A DNA stretch of 64,000 nt. Source: Sphingobacterium bovistauri (lineage in GTDB: Bacteria; Bacteroidota; Bacteroidia; Sphingobacteriales; Sphingobacteriaceae). Below, piece after piece: positions 7,751-16,057 of this stretch. Under the pieces are notes generated by a model that was given only the letters and a program-made list of their open reading frames with translations, did not search any database and had not been told where the DNA came from. The stretch covers positions 1 to 64,000 of the forward strand of contig NZ_JADEYP010000021.1 of the NCBI RefSeq assembly GCF_020295405.1, read 5' to 3'. Both the position numbers and the translations under genes were made by a program. Numbering within the stretch: position 1 is the first letter of the stretch; the number at the start of each line of letters is the position of its first letter.

Positions 7751-8290
7751 TTAAATAGCTGCTATCTCTTGTTGCATATACTCTTTGACTCTGTGCCAAA
7801 CATCTTTGAACCAATAGGTAAACTGCTCAGGGTTTGAAGCCATCCAATTTTCTAAATCAGGAGCAGCAATCCATCGGTAATTTTGGACTTCTTCTGGATT
7901 CGGAATAGGGATGTCATTATTAATACCGAATAATACACTGTCTAACTCATGTTCAATCAAATTGTTTTCTACATGAGCATGATATATAAATGAAAATATT
8001 TCTTCCAATTCAGCTGATAAGTTCATTTCGTAGATTAATCTATCTCGGGCTGCATCAAGCGTAGATTCACCTAACTGTTGATGTGAGCAACATGTGTTTG
8101 TCCAAAGATTTGCTCCATGATATTTGTGACTAGCACGTTGTTGTAATAATAATTCACCATTGTCATTGAATATGAAAATGGAAAATGCACGATGCAATGA
8201 TCCTTGCTTATGTGCTTCATATTTTTCCATTGTCCCCAACTCTCTATTCTCCGTATCGACTAAGACAACTTGGTTTCTATCTCTGTTCAT
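7751..8290 (-). CDS. idi: Isopentenyl-diphosphate delta-isomerase, type I
   Basis: Idi interconverts IPP and DMAPP, supplying the starter unit for isoprenoids. The 179-residue Nudix protein has the family features: LHRAFSIFIF, QQRASHKYHG, the active-site cysteine in TNTCCSH (about residue 67), and the Nudix-like stretch AARDRLIYEM. The second catalytic residue, a glutamate, falls in the IEHELDSVLFG region. It is the last gene of the carotenoid operon and overlaps the lycopene cyclase gene by 14 bases, so it is translationally coupled and dedicated to feeding pigment synthesis. Confidence 0.93.
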   Translation of the reverse strand: MNRDRNQVVLVDTENRELGTMEKYEAHKQGSLHRAFSIFIFNDNGELLLQQRASHKYHGANLWTNTCCSHQQLGESTLDAARDRLIYEMNLSAELEEIFSFIYHAHVENNLIEHELDSVLFGINNDIPIPNPEEVQNYRWIAAPDLENWMASNPEQFTYWFKDVWHRVKEYMQQEIAAI

Positions 8291-8993
8291 AAGTATTGGG
8301 ATTTGTGTCTACGTTTTTTGAAAATTTTTTAAAAAAATACAGATTCCATAGAATCATTATGTATCCGTACACAGCATCTTCTATGGGAATAGTGCCGATT
8401 CGAAAGTTCATAAATTCTTCACTGTTATAGTTCACGATAGGAGACTCAAGTCCTGTTCCTGTTAGTACCCCATTGACAGGAAGAAAGCCTAACATTAGAA
8501 TCGTGTAAACAAATGATACTTCACCAATCCATTCTTGTTTGTCAATGAAATGAAAGTATACTATCGATAGAATAGTTACCAATGCGGTGACAAAAGTGTA
8601 TAGTCTATCCTGAAAAAGTAATGCAATTACAGCGCAGACAATTACAGTCACAAAAACTATAATATTATTGAAACCATTTGCCCAATCTAAATTGAAAAAC
8701 TTTGTTAAGCAATAGTAGGTAAATACACAGCTAAAAGGTATGCAAATGAAAAATAAGCACTCTTCTAATGGAAGGTTAAATATAGAAATACCCAAAGTGT
8801 ATGTTGAGTTAAACCACCATACGCCCTGTGATGTAAACCAAATGTCCCAAATAATAAATGGTATAGCTACAAGTATACTAGCCATAATAAAAGGCTGGAA
8901 ATAGCGGTAAAATTTTATTCGTTTATCGAATGAAAAGATAAAACAGATAATAATGGTTAAGAAATTGATGAGTATATAGGTGAATGCTATCAT
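8277..8993 (-). CDS. crtY: Lycopene beta-cyclase, CrtYcd/fused-domain type
   Basis: A 238-residue membrane protein made of two tandem lycopene cyclase domains of the small-subunit (CrtYc/CrtYd) type. The PxEE-like motif appears in each half: LPLEECLFF near residue 75 and IPIEDAVYG near residue 200. About six to seven hydrophobic helices are present. The fused form cyclises both ends of lycopene to beta-carotene. It overlaps crtZ by four bases (ATGA) and idi by 14 bases. Identification rests on the repeated motif, membrane profile and operon position between crtZ and idi. Confidence 0.88.
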   Translation of the reverse strand: MIAFTYILINFLTIIICFIFSFDKRIKFYRYFQPFIMASILVAIPFIIWDIWFTSQGVWWFNSTYTLGISIFNLPLEECLFFICIPFSCVFTYYCLTKFFNLDWANGFNNIIVFVTVIVCAVIALLFQDRLYTFVTALVTILSIVYFHFIDKQEWIGEVSFVYTILMLGFLPVNGVLTGTGLESPIVNYNSEEFMNFRIGTIPIEDAVYGYIMILWNLYFFKKFSKNVDTNPNTYEQR

Positions 8994-9442
8994 GAATTCT
9001 TAAAATATAATTTGAAATACTTTATTGGAACAAATAGGAAACCAAAACATTCTCCTTCTTCTTTTTGGACATGTTTGTGGTGTTGTTTATGGGCTCTTCG
9101 AATAGCAAGTAAATAAGGGGATTGGGTTGCTCTGAATATTTTGATTCGTTGATGTATAAATATATCATGAACAAAGAAATAGGCTATTCCATATAAGGTA
9201 ATTCCTAATCCTAAATAGAATCTATAGTCTAAACCATTTAAGCTGCCGAAGTAAAATAGTAAGATCGCAGGAATGGAAAATATGAAGAAAAAATAGTCGT
9301 TTTTTTCCAATTTACCTTCGTGGCTGTGGTCATGGTGATCCTTATGTAATGACCATAATAATCCATGCATCACATATTTATGAATAAACCATGTTACAGG
9401 TTCCATAAATACAAATGTTACCAGTACGATTAGGAAATTCAT
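8990..9442 (-). CDS. crtZ: Beta-carotene hydroxylase CrtZ
   Basis: This 150-residue protein of the membrane di-iron hydroxylase family carries the CrtZ histidine clusters: HKYVMHG at about 21-27, HKDHHDHSH at 33-41, HDIFIH near 92-97 and RRAHKQHHKH near 114-123. It introduces the 3 and 3' hydroxyl groups on beta-ionone rings, converting beta-carotene to zeaxanthin. Four hydrophobic helices are visible. The gene overlaps both neighbours by four bases (ATGA), which implies tight translational coupling within the operon. Confidence 0.93.
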   Translation of the reverse strand: MNFLIVLVTFVFMEPVTWFIHKYVMHGLLWSLHKDHHDHSHEGKLEKNDYFFFIFSIPAILLFYFGSLNGLDYRFYLGLGITLYGIAYFFVHDIFIHQRIKIFRATQSPYLLAIRRAHKQHHKHVQKEEGECFGFLFVPIKYFKLYFKNS

Positions 9443-9900
9443 ATTCGTGTTGCTTTTAGTTTAATTAATTTTATAATATCGCTTTGCAAGCTAGGAGCGC
9501 AGTAACTTAACTGTTTTTGTAATAATTCTTTGTCTTCGCTAAGATTGTGATTATACCCCAAAAATGAAGGGATAGAACTTTGTATAGCATAGCGTACATA
9601 TCTCAATTCAACGTCTGTAGGTGACGCTTTAATAGCGTTTTCAAGAATCTTTTTACCTTTATTGAAAGAGCTAAGCTTGTTGATTGGATTCAGTTGATGG
9701 TTCGCTTTAATCATTGTATATGCTCCTAAAAATCCAAGTAGCTTTTTGTCCTTACCATGCGCCTCAAGATCTGTAATCATATCGTAGCATAATTTTTTGT
9801 TCGTGGGTGCTAATGCTAAATTCTTTCTATACAGATCTGAATCTACAGCAATTGCAATTAAGGAAGATAATACTAGGCATATTAATGTTATCCACCTCAT
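9439..9900 (-). CDS. Uncharacterised secreted protein inside the carotenoid operon
   Basis: A 153-residue protein I cannot assign to a named family. It starts with a hydrophobic signal segment (about residues 3-18) followed by VDSDLYRKN, and the mature part is helical and basic, with a pattern reminiscent of tetratricopeptide-like helices (KGKKILENAIKASPTDVELRY near 85-105). There are no obvious catalytic motifs. It sits between crtB and crtZ and overlaps each by four bases, so it is made together with the pigment enzymes. A role in holding or trafficking hydrophobic intermediates or in the envelope would be inference only. Confidence 0.75.
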   Translation of the reverse strand: MRWITLICLVLSSLIAIAVDSDLYRKNLALAPTNKKLCYDMITDLEAHGKDKKLLGFLGAYTMIKANHQLNPINKLSSFNKGKKILENAIKASPTDVELRYVRYAIQSSIPSFLGYNHNLSEDKELLQKQLSYCAPSLQSDIIKLIKLKATRI

Positions 9901-10733
9901 ATTCTATCTAGTTTTAGATTTAAGTAAGATTCCATCATCAAGTACATTTTCTCTGTATTTGGCACACTAGTTCTCTTGGTCAGGATATCCCGACTTGACT
10001 TTAGTTTTATCTTCTTGAATAGAGACCAGTAATATCTATATGCCAAATAAACGCCAAATTTAGAAGAATTTGGTAGCATTTTGATACCTAATAATGCTTT
10101 TTTAAATTCATTTTCTATTTCTTTCTCAATAATACTCTTGGTGTCATCATTAAATCCGACGAAGTCCAAGTTTGGAAAATAGAATCGGCCTAATGTATAA
10201 TAATCCTCTTTTAAGTCACGCAAAAAGTTAATCTTTTGAAAGGCACTACCCAATTTCATAGCATAGGGCTTTAACTCCGCATATTTATTTAAGTCACCTT
10301 CCACAAATACATGTAAACACATGAGTCCAACCACTTCGGCAGAACCTAATATATATTCATCGTAATTTTCTTTAGTATAGACCACTTTGTTCAGGTCCAT
10401 CGACATACTATGCAAGAACTGGTCTATTAATTCAGGATTGATTTTATATTTATGAACAGTTTCTTGGAAAGATTGTAAAATCGGATTGATTGAAATTTTT
10501 CGCTCTAGGGATTCATTCGTCTCTTTGATCAATTGCTCTAATAATACACTTTGGTCGTAGCCATGAAAACTATCAACTATTTCATCAGCTAAACGAACAA
10601 ATCCGTAGATAGCATAGATTGCAGGACGTAATTTGGGGTCTAAAGCTTTAATACCTAAAGAAAATGAAGTACTGTAAGTTTGCGTAGTGCATTTGCTAAT
10701 TTTGTACGCTAAATTATCATAAAGTGTTTTCAT
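9897..10733 (-). CDS. crtB: Phytoene synthase CrtB
   Basis: CrtB condenses two geranylgeranyl diphosphates to phytoene. The squalene/phytoene synthase signatures are present: the first aspartate-rich motif DEIVD at about residues 50-54 and the second in NFLRDLKEDY near 185-194, plus the YSTSF opening near residue 21. I chose the ATG at 10733 (278 residues). The frame stays open to a TTG at 10760, but that lies inside crtI and the family usually begins with MKxLYDNLAYKxSK. The gene follows the crtI stop by seven bases and overlaps the next gene by four. Confidence 0.93.
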   Translation of the reverse strand: MKTLYDNLAYKISKCTTQTYSTSFSLGIKALDPKLRPAIYAIYGFVRLADEIVDSFHGYDQSVLLEQLIKETNESLERKISINPILQSFQETVHKYKINPELIDQFLHSMSMDLNKVVYTKENYDEYILGSAEVVGLMCLHVFVEGDLNKYAELKPYAMKLGSAFQKINFLRDLKEDYYTLGRFYFPNLDFVGFNDDTKSIIEKEIENEFKKALLGIKMLPNSSKFGVYLAYRYYWSLFKKIKLKSSRDILTKRTSVPNTEKMYLMMESYLNLKLDRI

Positions 10734-10740
10734 AACTTGA

Positions 10741-12213
10741 TTAAATTTCGTTTGCAACAATTTTACCCGATATTATAGAAGGAGGAACACCTGGTCCAGG
10801 GACCGTAAGTTGTCCTGTGTAGTGTAAATTTTTTAATTTCTTATTCCGTATTGCAGGTTTTAGTATGGCGGTTTGTTTGAGCGTATTGGCCAATCCATAA
10901 GCATTTCCTCCATATGCATGATAGTCTTCCTTAAAATCTTCGACACAATAACTACGCTTATAAACTATTCTTTCTAATAGGTTATTTTCTCCAATGTGCT
11001 TTTCGAGTCTTGTGAGCATTTTGTTGAAATACACTTCCCTAATTTGCTCATTATCCTCAATGTTATTTGCAATTGGCAATAACAAGAATAAATTTTCGTG
11101 ATTTTCTGGAGCAACAGTCGGGTCTGTTTTCGATGGACAGCAGACGTAAAATAATGGATTTTCAGGCCACTCTTTATTTACGTAGATATCAGCTATGTGT
11201 TCATCTAGTTCATGTTCGAAAAATAGGGTATGATGCTTTAAGTTGGGTATCTCTCCTTTTATACCTATATAAAAAATCAAACATGATGGTGCAAATGTTC
11301 TTGTTTCCCAGTATTTATCACTGTAATTTCTTTTGTTTTCAGGCAAAAGTTTTTCTGTATGATGGTAATCAATTGAGCTAATTACTTCATCAAAATTATA
11401 ATGTTGTTCATCAATCCGAATAGATTTAGCAAATTCGCTTTCGGTTATGATTTCATCCACTTCAGAATTAAAATGAAAGTTTACACCCAGTTCTTCGGCT
11501 AATTTTTGCATGGATTTAATAACTTCATAAAAACCTCCCATTGGATACCAAGTCCCCAATGCATAACCTCCATAGTTCATCAAGCTATATAGGGCAGGGA
11601 TGTTTGAGGGAGCCGCTCCTAAGAAAATGACTGGAAATTCCATAATCATCTTTAAACGAGTATCTGTAAAGAATTTATTTACATAGGTATCGAAGTTGCT
11701 TAATAAATCTAGTTTAGTAGCATTTTTTAATATATTAATGGATATGAATTCCGTCCAGGTATGACAGGGTTTGTGAATGAACTGCTTCATCCCAATTTCG
11801 TATTTGTGTTGGGCTGAAGTCATGAAAGAATCTAATTTTTTAGCAGCACCAGATTCTATACTTTCAAAAAGGTTTCTTAACTCTTCGTATTTTTCAGGAA
11901 CGCTAATTTTGGAATCTTTAAAAATAATCTCAAATTGAGGGTTTAAAGATTTTAGCTCATAAAAATCTTTCGTTTGATGACCAAAATCACTAAAGAAGTC
12001 ATCGAAAACATCTGGCATCCAATACCAACTTGGGCCCATATCAAATGTAAATCCATTTGCTTTGAATTGGCGAGCCCGTCCACCTGCAGTTTCGTGTTTC
12101 TCGTAAACATGTACTTCGTGTCCCTTCTTTGCAGCGTAACATGCGGCAGATAATCCAGAAAATCCAGCTCCTAAAATCGCAACTTTTTTATTGTGTTTTT
12201 TGGTATTATGCAT
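10741..12213 (-). CDS. crtI: Phytoene desaturase CrtI
   Basis: CrtI is an FAD-dependent desaturase that converts phytoene to lycopene. The 490-residue protein opens with the dinucleotide-binding fold KVAILGAGFSGLSAA at about 9-23 and the acidic end of strand two near EKHETAGGRA, followed by FTFDMGPSWYW typical of the family. The C-terminus holds the flavin signature LHYTGQLTVPGPGVPPS. It is the first gene of the pigment operon, and the promoter at 12243-12273 lies just upstream. Downstream genes crtB, the 153-residue protein, crtZ, crtY and idi complete a route to zeaxanthin; no ketolase or glycosyltransferase is present in the cluster. Confidence 0.94.
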   Translation of the reverse strand: MHNTKKHNKKVAILGAGFSGLSAACYAAKKGHEVHVYEKHETAGGRARQFKANGFTFDMGPSWYWMPDVFDDFFSDFGHQTKDFYELKSLNPQFEIIFKDSKISVPEKYEELRNLFESIESGAAKKLDSFMTSAQHKYEIGMKQFIHKPCHTWTEFISINILKNATKLDLLSNFDTYVNKFFTDTRLKMIMEFPVIFLGAAPSNIPALYSLMNYGGYALGTWYPMGGFYEVIKSMQKLAEELGVNFHFNSEVDEIITESEFAKSIRIDEQHYNFDEVISSIDYHHTEKLLPENKRNYSDKYWETRTFAPSCLIFYIGIKGEIPNLKHHTLFFEHELDEHIADIYVNKEWPENPLFYVCCPSKTDPTVAPENHENLFLLLPIANNIEDNEQIREVYFNKMLTRLEKHIGENNLLERIVYKRSYCVEDFKEDYHAYGGNAYGLANTLKQTAILKPAIRNKKLKNLHYTGQLTVPGPGVPPSIISGKIVANEI

Positions 12214-12242
12214 ACTGTATTTTAATATACTAATATTTTTTA

Positions 12243-12273
12243 TAAAAGTATATAATTATACAATTATAAACAA
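12243..12273 (-). promoter_or_regulatory. Probable promoter of the carotenoid operon
   Basis: Read on the minus strand, TTG (12273-12271) is followed by 20 bases and then TACTTTTA (12250-12243), one mismatch from TAnnTTTG. The spacing fits the Bacteroidota -33/-7 arrangement and places the start of transcription about 25 bases before crtI. Confidence 0.5.
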
Positions 12274-12341
12274 GCTGTTATTTTATAATAACCAGTTTTT
12301 GGACAAAAAGTTTTTAGATCTGTGCAATAATATTGTTGAAT

Positions 12342-13016
12342 TTATTGATTTGGATTGTTGGCTATGGTATAGCTGTCGAATGCTTCTTTGAGAAGTTGCT
12401 CTGTAGAGAGATTTTTATCATAGATTTTTTGATGAAATTTATCCATTTTACTAAGGATACGAACTAAATCTATTTTTTCTTTGTCTGATAGGTCTGCTGT
12501 TACAATTTTTGAGGCTTTGCGTATATCATCCATTTTGTAGGTTAAGTAGTTTTTGCCTACTTCAGTAAGTGCTAATATTTTACTACGTTTATCCTTTTTC
12601 GAATCTACTTGTTCAATCCATCCTGATTTGATTAATCTATTTATAATTTGGATTCCAGCAGGTTTGTCCATCTTATTGCGTTTGATCAATTCAGTCTTTC
12701 GCATTGAACCAAAAGAATTCAATGTAATGAGGTAAATAAATTCTTCTTGAGTAGAAAATTCAGACTCATGAATGGCAGATTTAGAATAACTTTTTGCATA
12801 CTTACTCATATGTACAAGTAATGTGCTTATCACGCTTTCGATAGACCTACCTTTTACTTTTCCTTCCCAATCTAAATCAGAGGTATTTGTTTGGGATTTC
12901 GTATCAATGATCCATTGAGAAAATCCTTCAACATTTGCGCTGTATTGTTGACTTGAATTTGAGTTTTCGAAAGACTCTAATAAGGAAAGTATGTCTTTAA
13001 CCAAATTATAATTCAT
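12342..13016 (-). CDS. MarR family transcriptional regulator, carotenoid-operon associated
   Basis: A winged-helix regulator of the MarR type. With the ATG at 13016 it has 224 residues, longer than typical MarR (about 150) because of an N-terminal region of about 90 residues. The DNA-binding part is clear: RKTELIKRNKMDKPAGIQII NRLIKSGWIE as helix-turn-helix near 130-158, then the wing DSKKDKRSKILALTE. The longer frame to a GTG at 13034 is rejected because that codon overlaps the promoter -7 element. It lies directly upstream of crtI on the same strand with a separate promoter, so it probably controls pigment synthesis and, from the palindromes at its own promoter, itself. Confidence 0.85.
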   Translation of the reverse strand: MNYNLVKDILSLLESFENSNSSQQYSANVEGFSQWIIDTKSQTNTSDLDWEGKVKGRSIESVISTLLVHMSKYAKSYSKSAIHESEFSTQEEFIYLITLNSFGSMRKTELIKRNKMDKPAGIQIINRLIKSGWIEQVDSKKDKRSKILALTEVGKNYLTYKMDDIRKASKIVTADLSDKEKIDLVRILSKMDKFHQKIYDKNLSTEQLLKEAFDSYTIANNPNQ

Positions 13017-13033
13017 GGAATATTTTGAAATCA

Positions 13034-13067
13034 CAAAGATATATCAATTTAAATTGTTTTTACAATT
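13034..13067 (-). promoter_or_regulatory. marR promoter with overlapping inverted repeats
   Basis: On the minus strand TATCTTTG (13041-13034) is an exact -7 element. Just upstream are a 12-base perfect palindrome, CAATTTAAATTG (13047-13058), and an overlapping TTGTTTTTACAA (13056-13067) in which TTGT and ACAA form an inverted repeat. Both fall where a repressor would block RNA polymerase, so they are candidate operators for the MarR protein. Confidence 0.5.
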
Positions 13068-13444
13068 TATAAAGTTTGAGCTCAAATACTTAAAAATAAT
13101 TCATGTGTAATAATCAATTATGATAACCATAGATGGTTTTAAAATTGGCCCTATAGAGCATATATTCAGCTCTTCACTGTAAATAAGGGTGTTGATTTAT
13201 AGAATGTTTAATACAGATATCTTCAATCGAAGCCTATACTATAAATCAGAATTAAACTTATTCTGATAGAGCATTAAGAATGTATAATGCAGTGTATATA
13301 GTTTTTTGACATAGGCATTTGCTATGACTAAGTATATAAATCATACTACTTGCAATACCTGGACAGCATTTGAATATTATAATATTTTATTAAATATGGT
13401 ATAGTTTACTTGGATACAGTATTATTACTTTAATAGATGAGGTA
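13068..13444. other. Intergenic region, nothing recognised
   Basis: AT-rich sequence between marR and the MORN gene. I see no open frame of credible length, no strong hairpin with a T-run and no repeat shared with other parts of the window. Confidence 0.4.
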
Positions 13445-14290
13445 TTACTGCTGAAAGACATCGTTTATATATTTACCTTCCTGAATGGTTCCATTTGCAA
13501 ATTCCATTCTACCATCTCCAGACCGTTTTCCATTTTCAAAATGTCCGATAAATTTATCTCCATCATTCCATGTATAGGTGCCTTTTCCATGAAAATTATC
13601 ATTCAACCAAGAGCCTTCGTATTTATTTCCAGAACTCCAAGTTTTTGTGCCTTGACCACTTTGTGAATTATTTGACCATTCGCCTTTATAGACGTTTCCA
13701 TTTGACCAATAGAACGTTCCAAAGCCATTTCTATCGTTATTAGTGAAACTTCCAACGTACTTGTCTCCTGATGAAAACACAAATGTACCTTGACCATGTT
13801 GCTCTCCATTTAACCAATAGCCATCATATGTATCTCCATTGGGCCAAGAGTAAATGCCTAATCCTGTTTGTTCTCCATTTATGTATACCCCAGAGTATTT
13901 TTCTCCATTTGTCCATTTGTGTGTTCCCTGACCATGCTGAACACCATCTTTCCATTCTCCTTTGTAACTATTTCCATTAGGCCAAGTGAATTCACCTTCA
14001 CCATTTCTTTTGCTAAATTCAAATTTGCCAATATATTTACTTCCGTTTTTCCATTTAAATGATCCGTAACCATGAAAATCGTTGTCTATCCATTCACCTT
14101 CATATTCGCCGTCATATTCAGTTCCTAGATAGAATATAGCTTTTCCTTGTCCATGAGCTTTTCCATTTTTAATACTTCCCTCGTATTCAGCTGTTATTTT
14201 TGGATTGGATTTTAATTGAAACTTTATATTGTCGCTAGATTGTACAGCGACAAATGATATGGTTAATATCAATAAAATAATATACTTCAT
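13445..14290 (-). CDS. Secreted MORN-repeat protein
   Basis: The 281-residue protein has a signal peptide (hydrophobic residues 3-17 ending near VQSS) followed by about ten full MORN repeats and one partial repeat spaced 23 residues apart, each of the form YxGxWxxGxxHGxGxxxWxNG. The DNA shows the matching degenerate 69-base periodicity. MORN arrays form extended beta-hairpin sheets that bind lipids or other proteins; many bacterial copies are uncharacterised. There is no enzymatic domain and no membrane anchor after the signal. It stands alone with about 400 bases of empty sequence on each side. Confidence 0.85.
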   Translation of the reverse strand: MKYIILLILTISFVAVQSSDNIKFQLKSNPKITAEYEGSIKNGKAHGQGKAIFYLGTEYDGEYEGEWIDNDFHGYGSFKWKNGSKYIGKFEFSKRNGEGEFTWPNGNSYKGEWKDGVQHGQGTHKWTNGEKYSGVYINGEQTGLGIYSWPNGDTYDGYWLNGEQHGQGTFVFSSGDKYVGSFTNNDRNGFGTFYWSNGNVYKGEWSNNSQSGQGTKTWSSGNKYEGSWLNDNFHGKGTYTWNDGDKFIGHFENGKRSGDGRMEFANGTIQEGKYINDVFQQ

Positions 14291-14697
14291 AGGTGGCTGA
14301 TTATTGAGTTAATCACATTGATTTTTACATGAAATTTATTTAACTATATGAAAAACAAATTCCTTCGTAAAAGTATTAAAATAAATTCTAATTGTAGATA
14401 AAATGCTACATTTTTTTTATAAAAATTTACATAAATACATGTTGGTATTGATATTTCGTTGAATTTTCAAGGGTATTTATTCGTTATTGACAATATCTTA
14501 TGAATAGCCTAAGGGGTGGTTTTTGGTTTTTGGAGGTAATATTTATCCTAATATTATATTTTATTAGTTGCGGTTGCTCGAAAAAAGTACTATTTCGAAG
14601 TAATTGAAAGGCTTGATATATGGTTAATGGAATGTGTAGATTATTACCCTGTGACTTATTTTATGGGATTAATAAGTCATTTCTAAAAAGGGAATAA
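14291..14697. other. Intergenic region with one hairpin
   Basis: No coding frame is seen. The inverted pair TGACTTATT (14652-14660) and AATAAGTCA (14671-14679) could form a hairpin on RNA. Otherwise AT-rich and featureless. Confidence 0.4.
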
Positions 14698-14734
14698 ATA
14701 TTCCATTATTCACAGCATTAGAATAATGGAATAT
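14698..14734 (-). terminator. Terminator of the DUF4397-like lipoprotein gene
   Basis: Perfect 14-base arms ATATTCCATTATTC and GAATAATGGAATAT around a nine-base loop, starting nine bases after the stop codon. The T-run on the minus strand is weak. Confidence 0.6.
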
Positions 14735-14743
14735 ATGTCGGGC

Positions 14744-15448
14744 TTAATTTCTGTATTGTTGATGAGCAATAATTTCGTATTTGTTTTCATCAATACTACT
14801 TTTTATTAGTGCAATAGTATAGTGAATACCTGGCGCTAAGTTAATATCCTTCTCAATAAGAGTTTGATTGGACTCATCTTTAATAATAATCTTATTAAAC
14901 CCTGATTGTTGAGGTACAAATTTGAAGTGATTCAGATCAGCAGTAGTACCGTCAAAATTTCTATTACTAATTATTGCAGTATTACTTAGAAAAACGTTTA
15001 TGTTGTGTGTGCCTTCTGCCAAATTTAAGAATCGTAACGCAGAATTAGTCGCTAAATTATTTACTAGTGAATCTACAATTAAGTGTTGGCCTGCTTTATT
15101 TCCTAGTGTTCTAAATATGATTGATGTATATAGCGATTCATCTTTTATAGTAAAAGTACTATCTATAATTATGTTGTTTTGTTTGTCAATTGTTTGTATT
15201 TTTCGGTTTCCTGGATAAAGGTAGACGAAGTTTATTGCTTTGAATAGCAGTGGATTATTCATAGTCTGTATGAAATTGTTATCTGCCTTATGGATAACAA
15301 AATCACTTCCTTCGTAAGCATTTATCATCGTAAAGAATGCTTGAGGAGGGAGGTCGTTGAGTAATTCATCCGAATCCTTCATGCAACCATTTAAAAAAAA
15401 TAGACCTAAAGTTGCAAAGAGGAATAGCTTTATTGATTTCTTATTCAT
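14744..15448 (-). CDS. DUF4397-like lipoprotein
   Basis: A 234-residue lipoprotein with a clear signal and lipobox (LNGC, cysteine at residue 22). The mature part has the beta-rich layout of DUF4397 domains, which carry repeated motifs such as LRFLNLAEGTHNINVFL near 140-156 and PGIHYTIALI near 205-214. These proteins are common envelope lipoproteins in Bacteroidota; function is unknown. It is monocistronic with its own hairpin terminator. The family call is from the layout and motifs and is less certain than the lipoprotein call. Confidence 0.7.
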   Translation of the reverse strand: MNKKSIKLFLFATLGLFFLNGCMKDSDELLNDLPPQAFFTMINAYEGSDFVIHKADNNFIQTMNNPLLFKAINFVYLYPGNRKIQTIDKQNNIIIDSTFTIKDESLYTSIIFRTLGNKAGQHLIVDSLVNNLATNSALRFLNLAEGTHNINVFLSNTAIISNRNFDGTTADLNHFKFVPQQSGFNKIIIKDESNQTLIEKDINLAPGIHYTIALIKSSIDENKYEIIAHQQYRN

Positions 15449-15510
15449 AGTAATTATTTAAATGCTGTTTGTTTATATAACGATGCATATTTTAAATAGC
15501 TACAATGAAA

Positions 15511-15552
15511 TTAATAAGGGGCATATCATATTAATGATATGCCCCTTATTAA
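15511..15552. terminator. Strong hairpin terminator
   Basis: A perfect 19-base stem, 15511-15529 pairing with 15534-15552, around the loop ATTA. It follows the DUF2853 gene on the minus strand and lies in front of the lipoprotein gene, insulating the two. Confidence 0.85.
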
Positions 15553-15575
15553 TGCGCTAAAAGGCGCTTTGTGTG

Positions 15576-15914
15576 CTATTTGTAAACAGACTCTTTTTTG
15601 AATTTTTTGGTCAATAGAGCATATACCAATGCTCTATATTTATTTCTGTTAGATTTACCAATTTTTTCAATAACTTCTTCAATAGCTTTGTCTAATTTTG
15701 AATCATCAGCTAATCCTAATTTTCCTATTAAAAAGTTTTTCTTTAATCGATCAAGTTCAGCACTATCCGATGCGGCGATTGTTTCAGCGTCAGCATTGTA
15801 AATTGATGGACCTAATCCCTTGGCTACGCTTGCAATTAAACTTTCGTCTAAATCTAAATTTAACTTTTTTGCTTCAGCAACGTAAGTTGCAATTTTTTCT
15901 TCTAATTTGCTCAT
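15576..15914 (-). CDS. DUF2853 family protein
   Basis: A 112-residue, all-helical, cytosolic protein matching the DUF2853 family: the opening LEEKIATYVAEAKKL, the middle KKNFLIGKLGL and the closing SNRNKYRALVYALLTKKF. The family is widespread in Bacteroidota and Proteobacteria; structures are known for members but no function has been assigned. Low complexity in charge and the high lysine content fit an abundant small protein. It is transcribed alone, with a strong hairpin terminator beginning 24 bases after the stop. Confidence 0.82.
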   Translation of the reverse strand: MSKLEEKIATYVAEAKKLNLDLDESLIASVAKGLGPSIYNADAETIAASDSAELDRLKKNFLIGKLGLADDSKLDKAIEEVIEKIGKSNRNKYRALVYALLTKKFKKESVYK

Positions 15915-16057
15915 AGTAAACGTTTATATGATTTATTCCAAACAGTGTAATATTTTTAAAATAATTACTATTTAAATATACAGAATAGAAGGAAAAATTA
16001 CAGCTTCATCTAGAAAATAAATATTGATTGTAGTAGTAATTCTATATAAATAGTTAA

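Noticed and set aside
13603..14073. Several open frames inside the MORN gene on both strands
   Set aside because: They are by-products of the 69-base repeat periodicity and encode repetitive sequence without domains.
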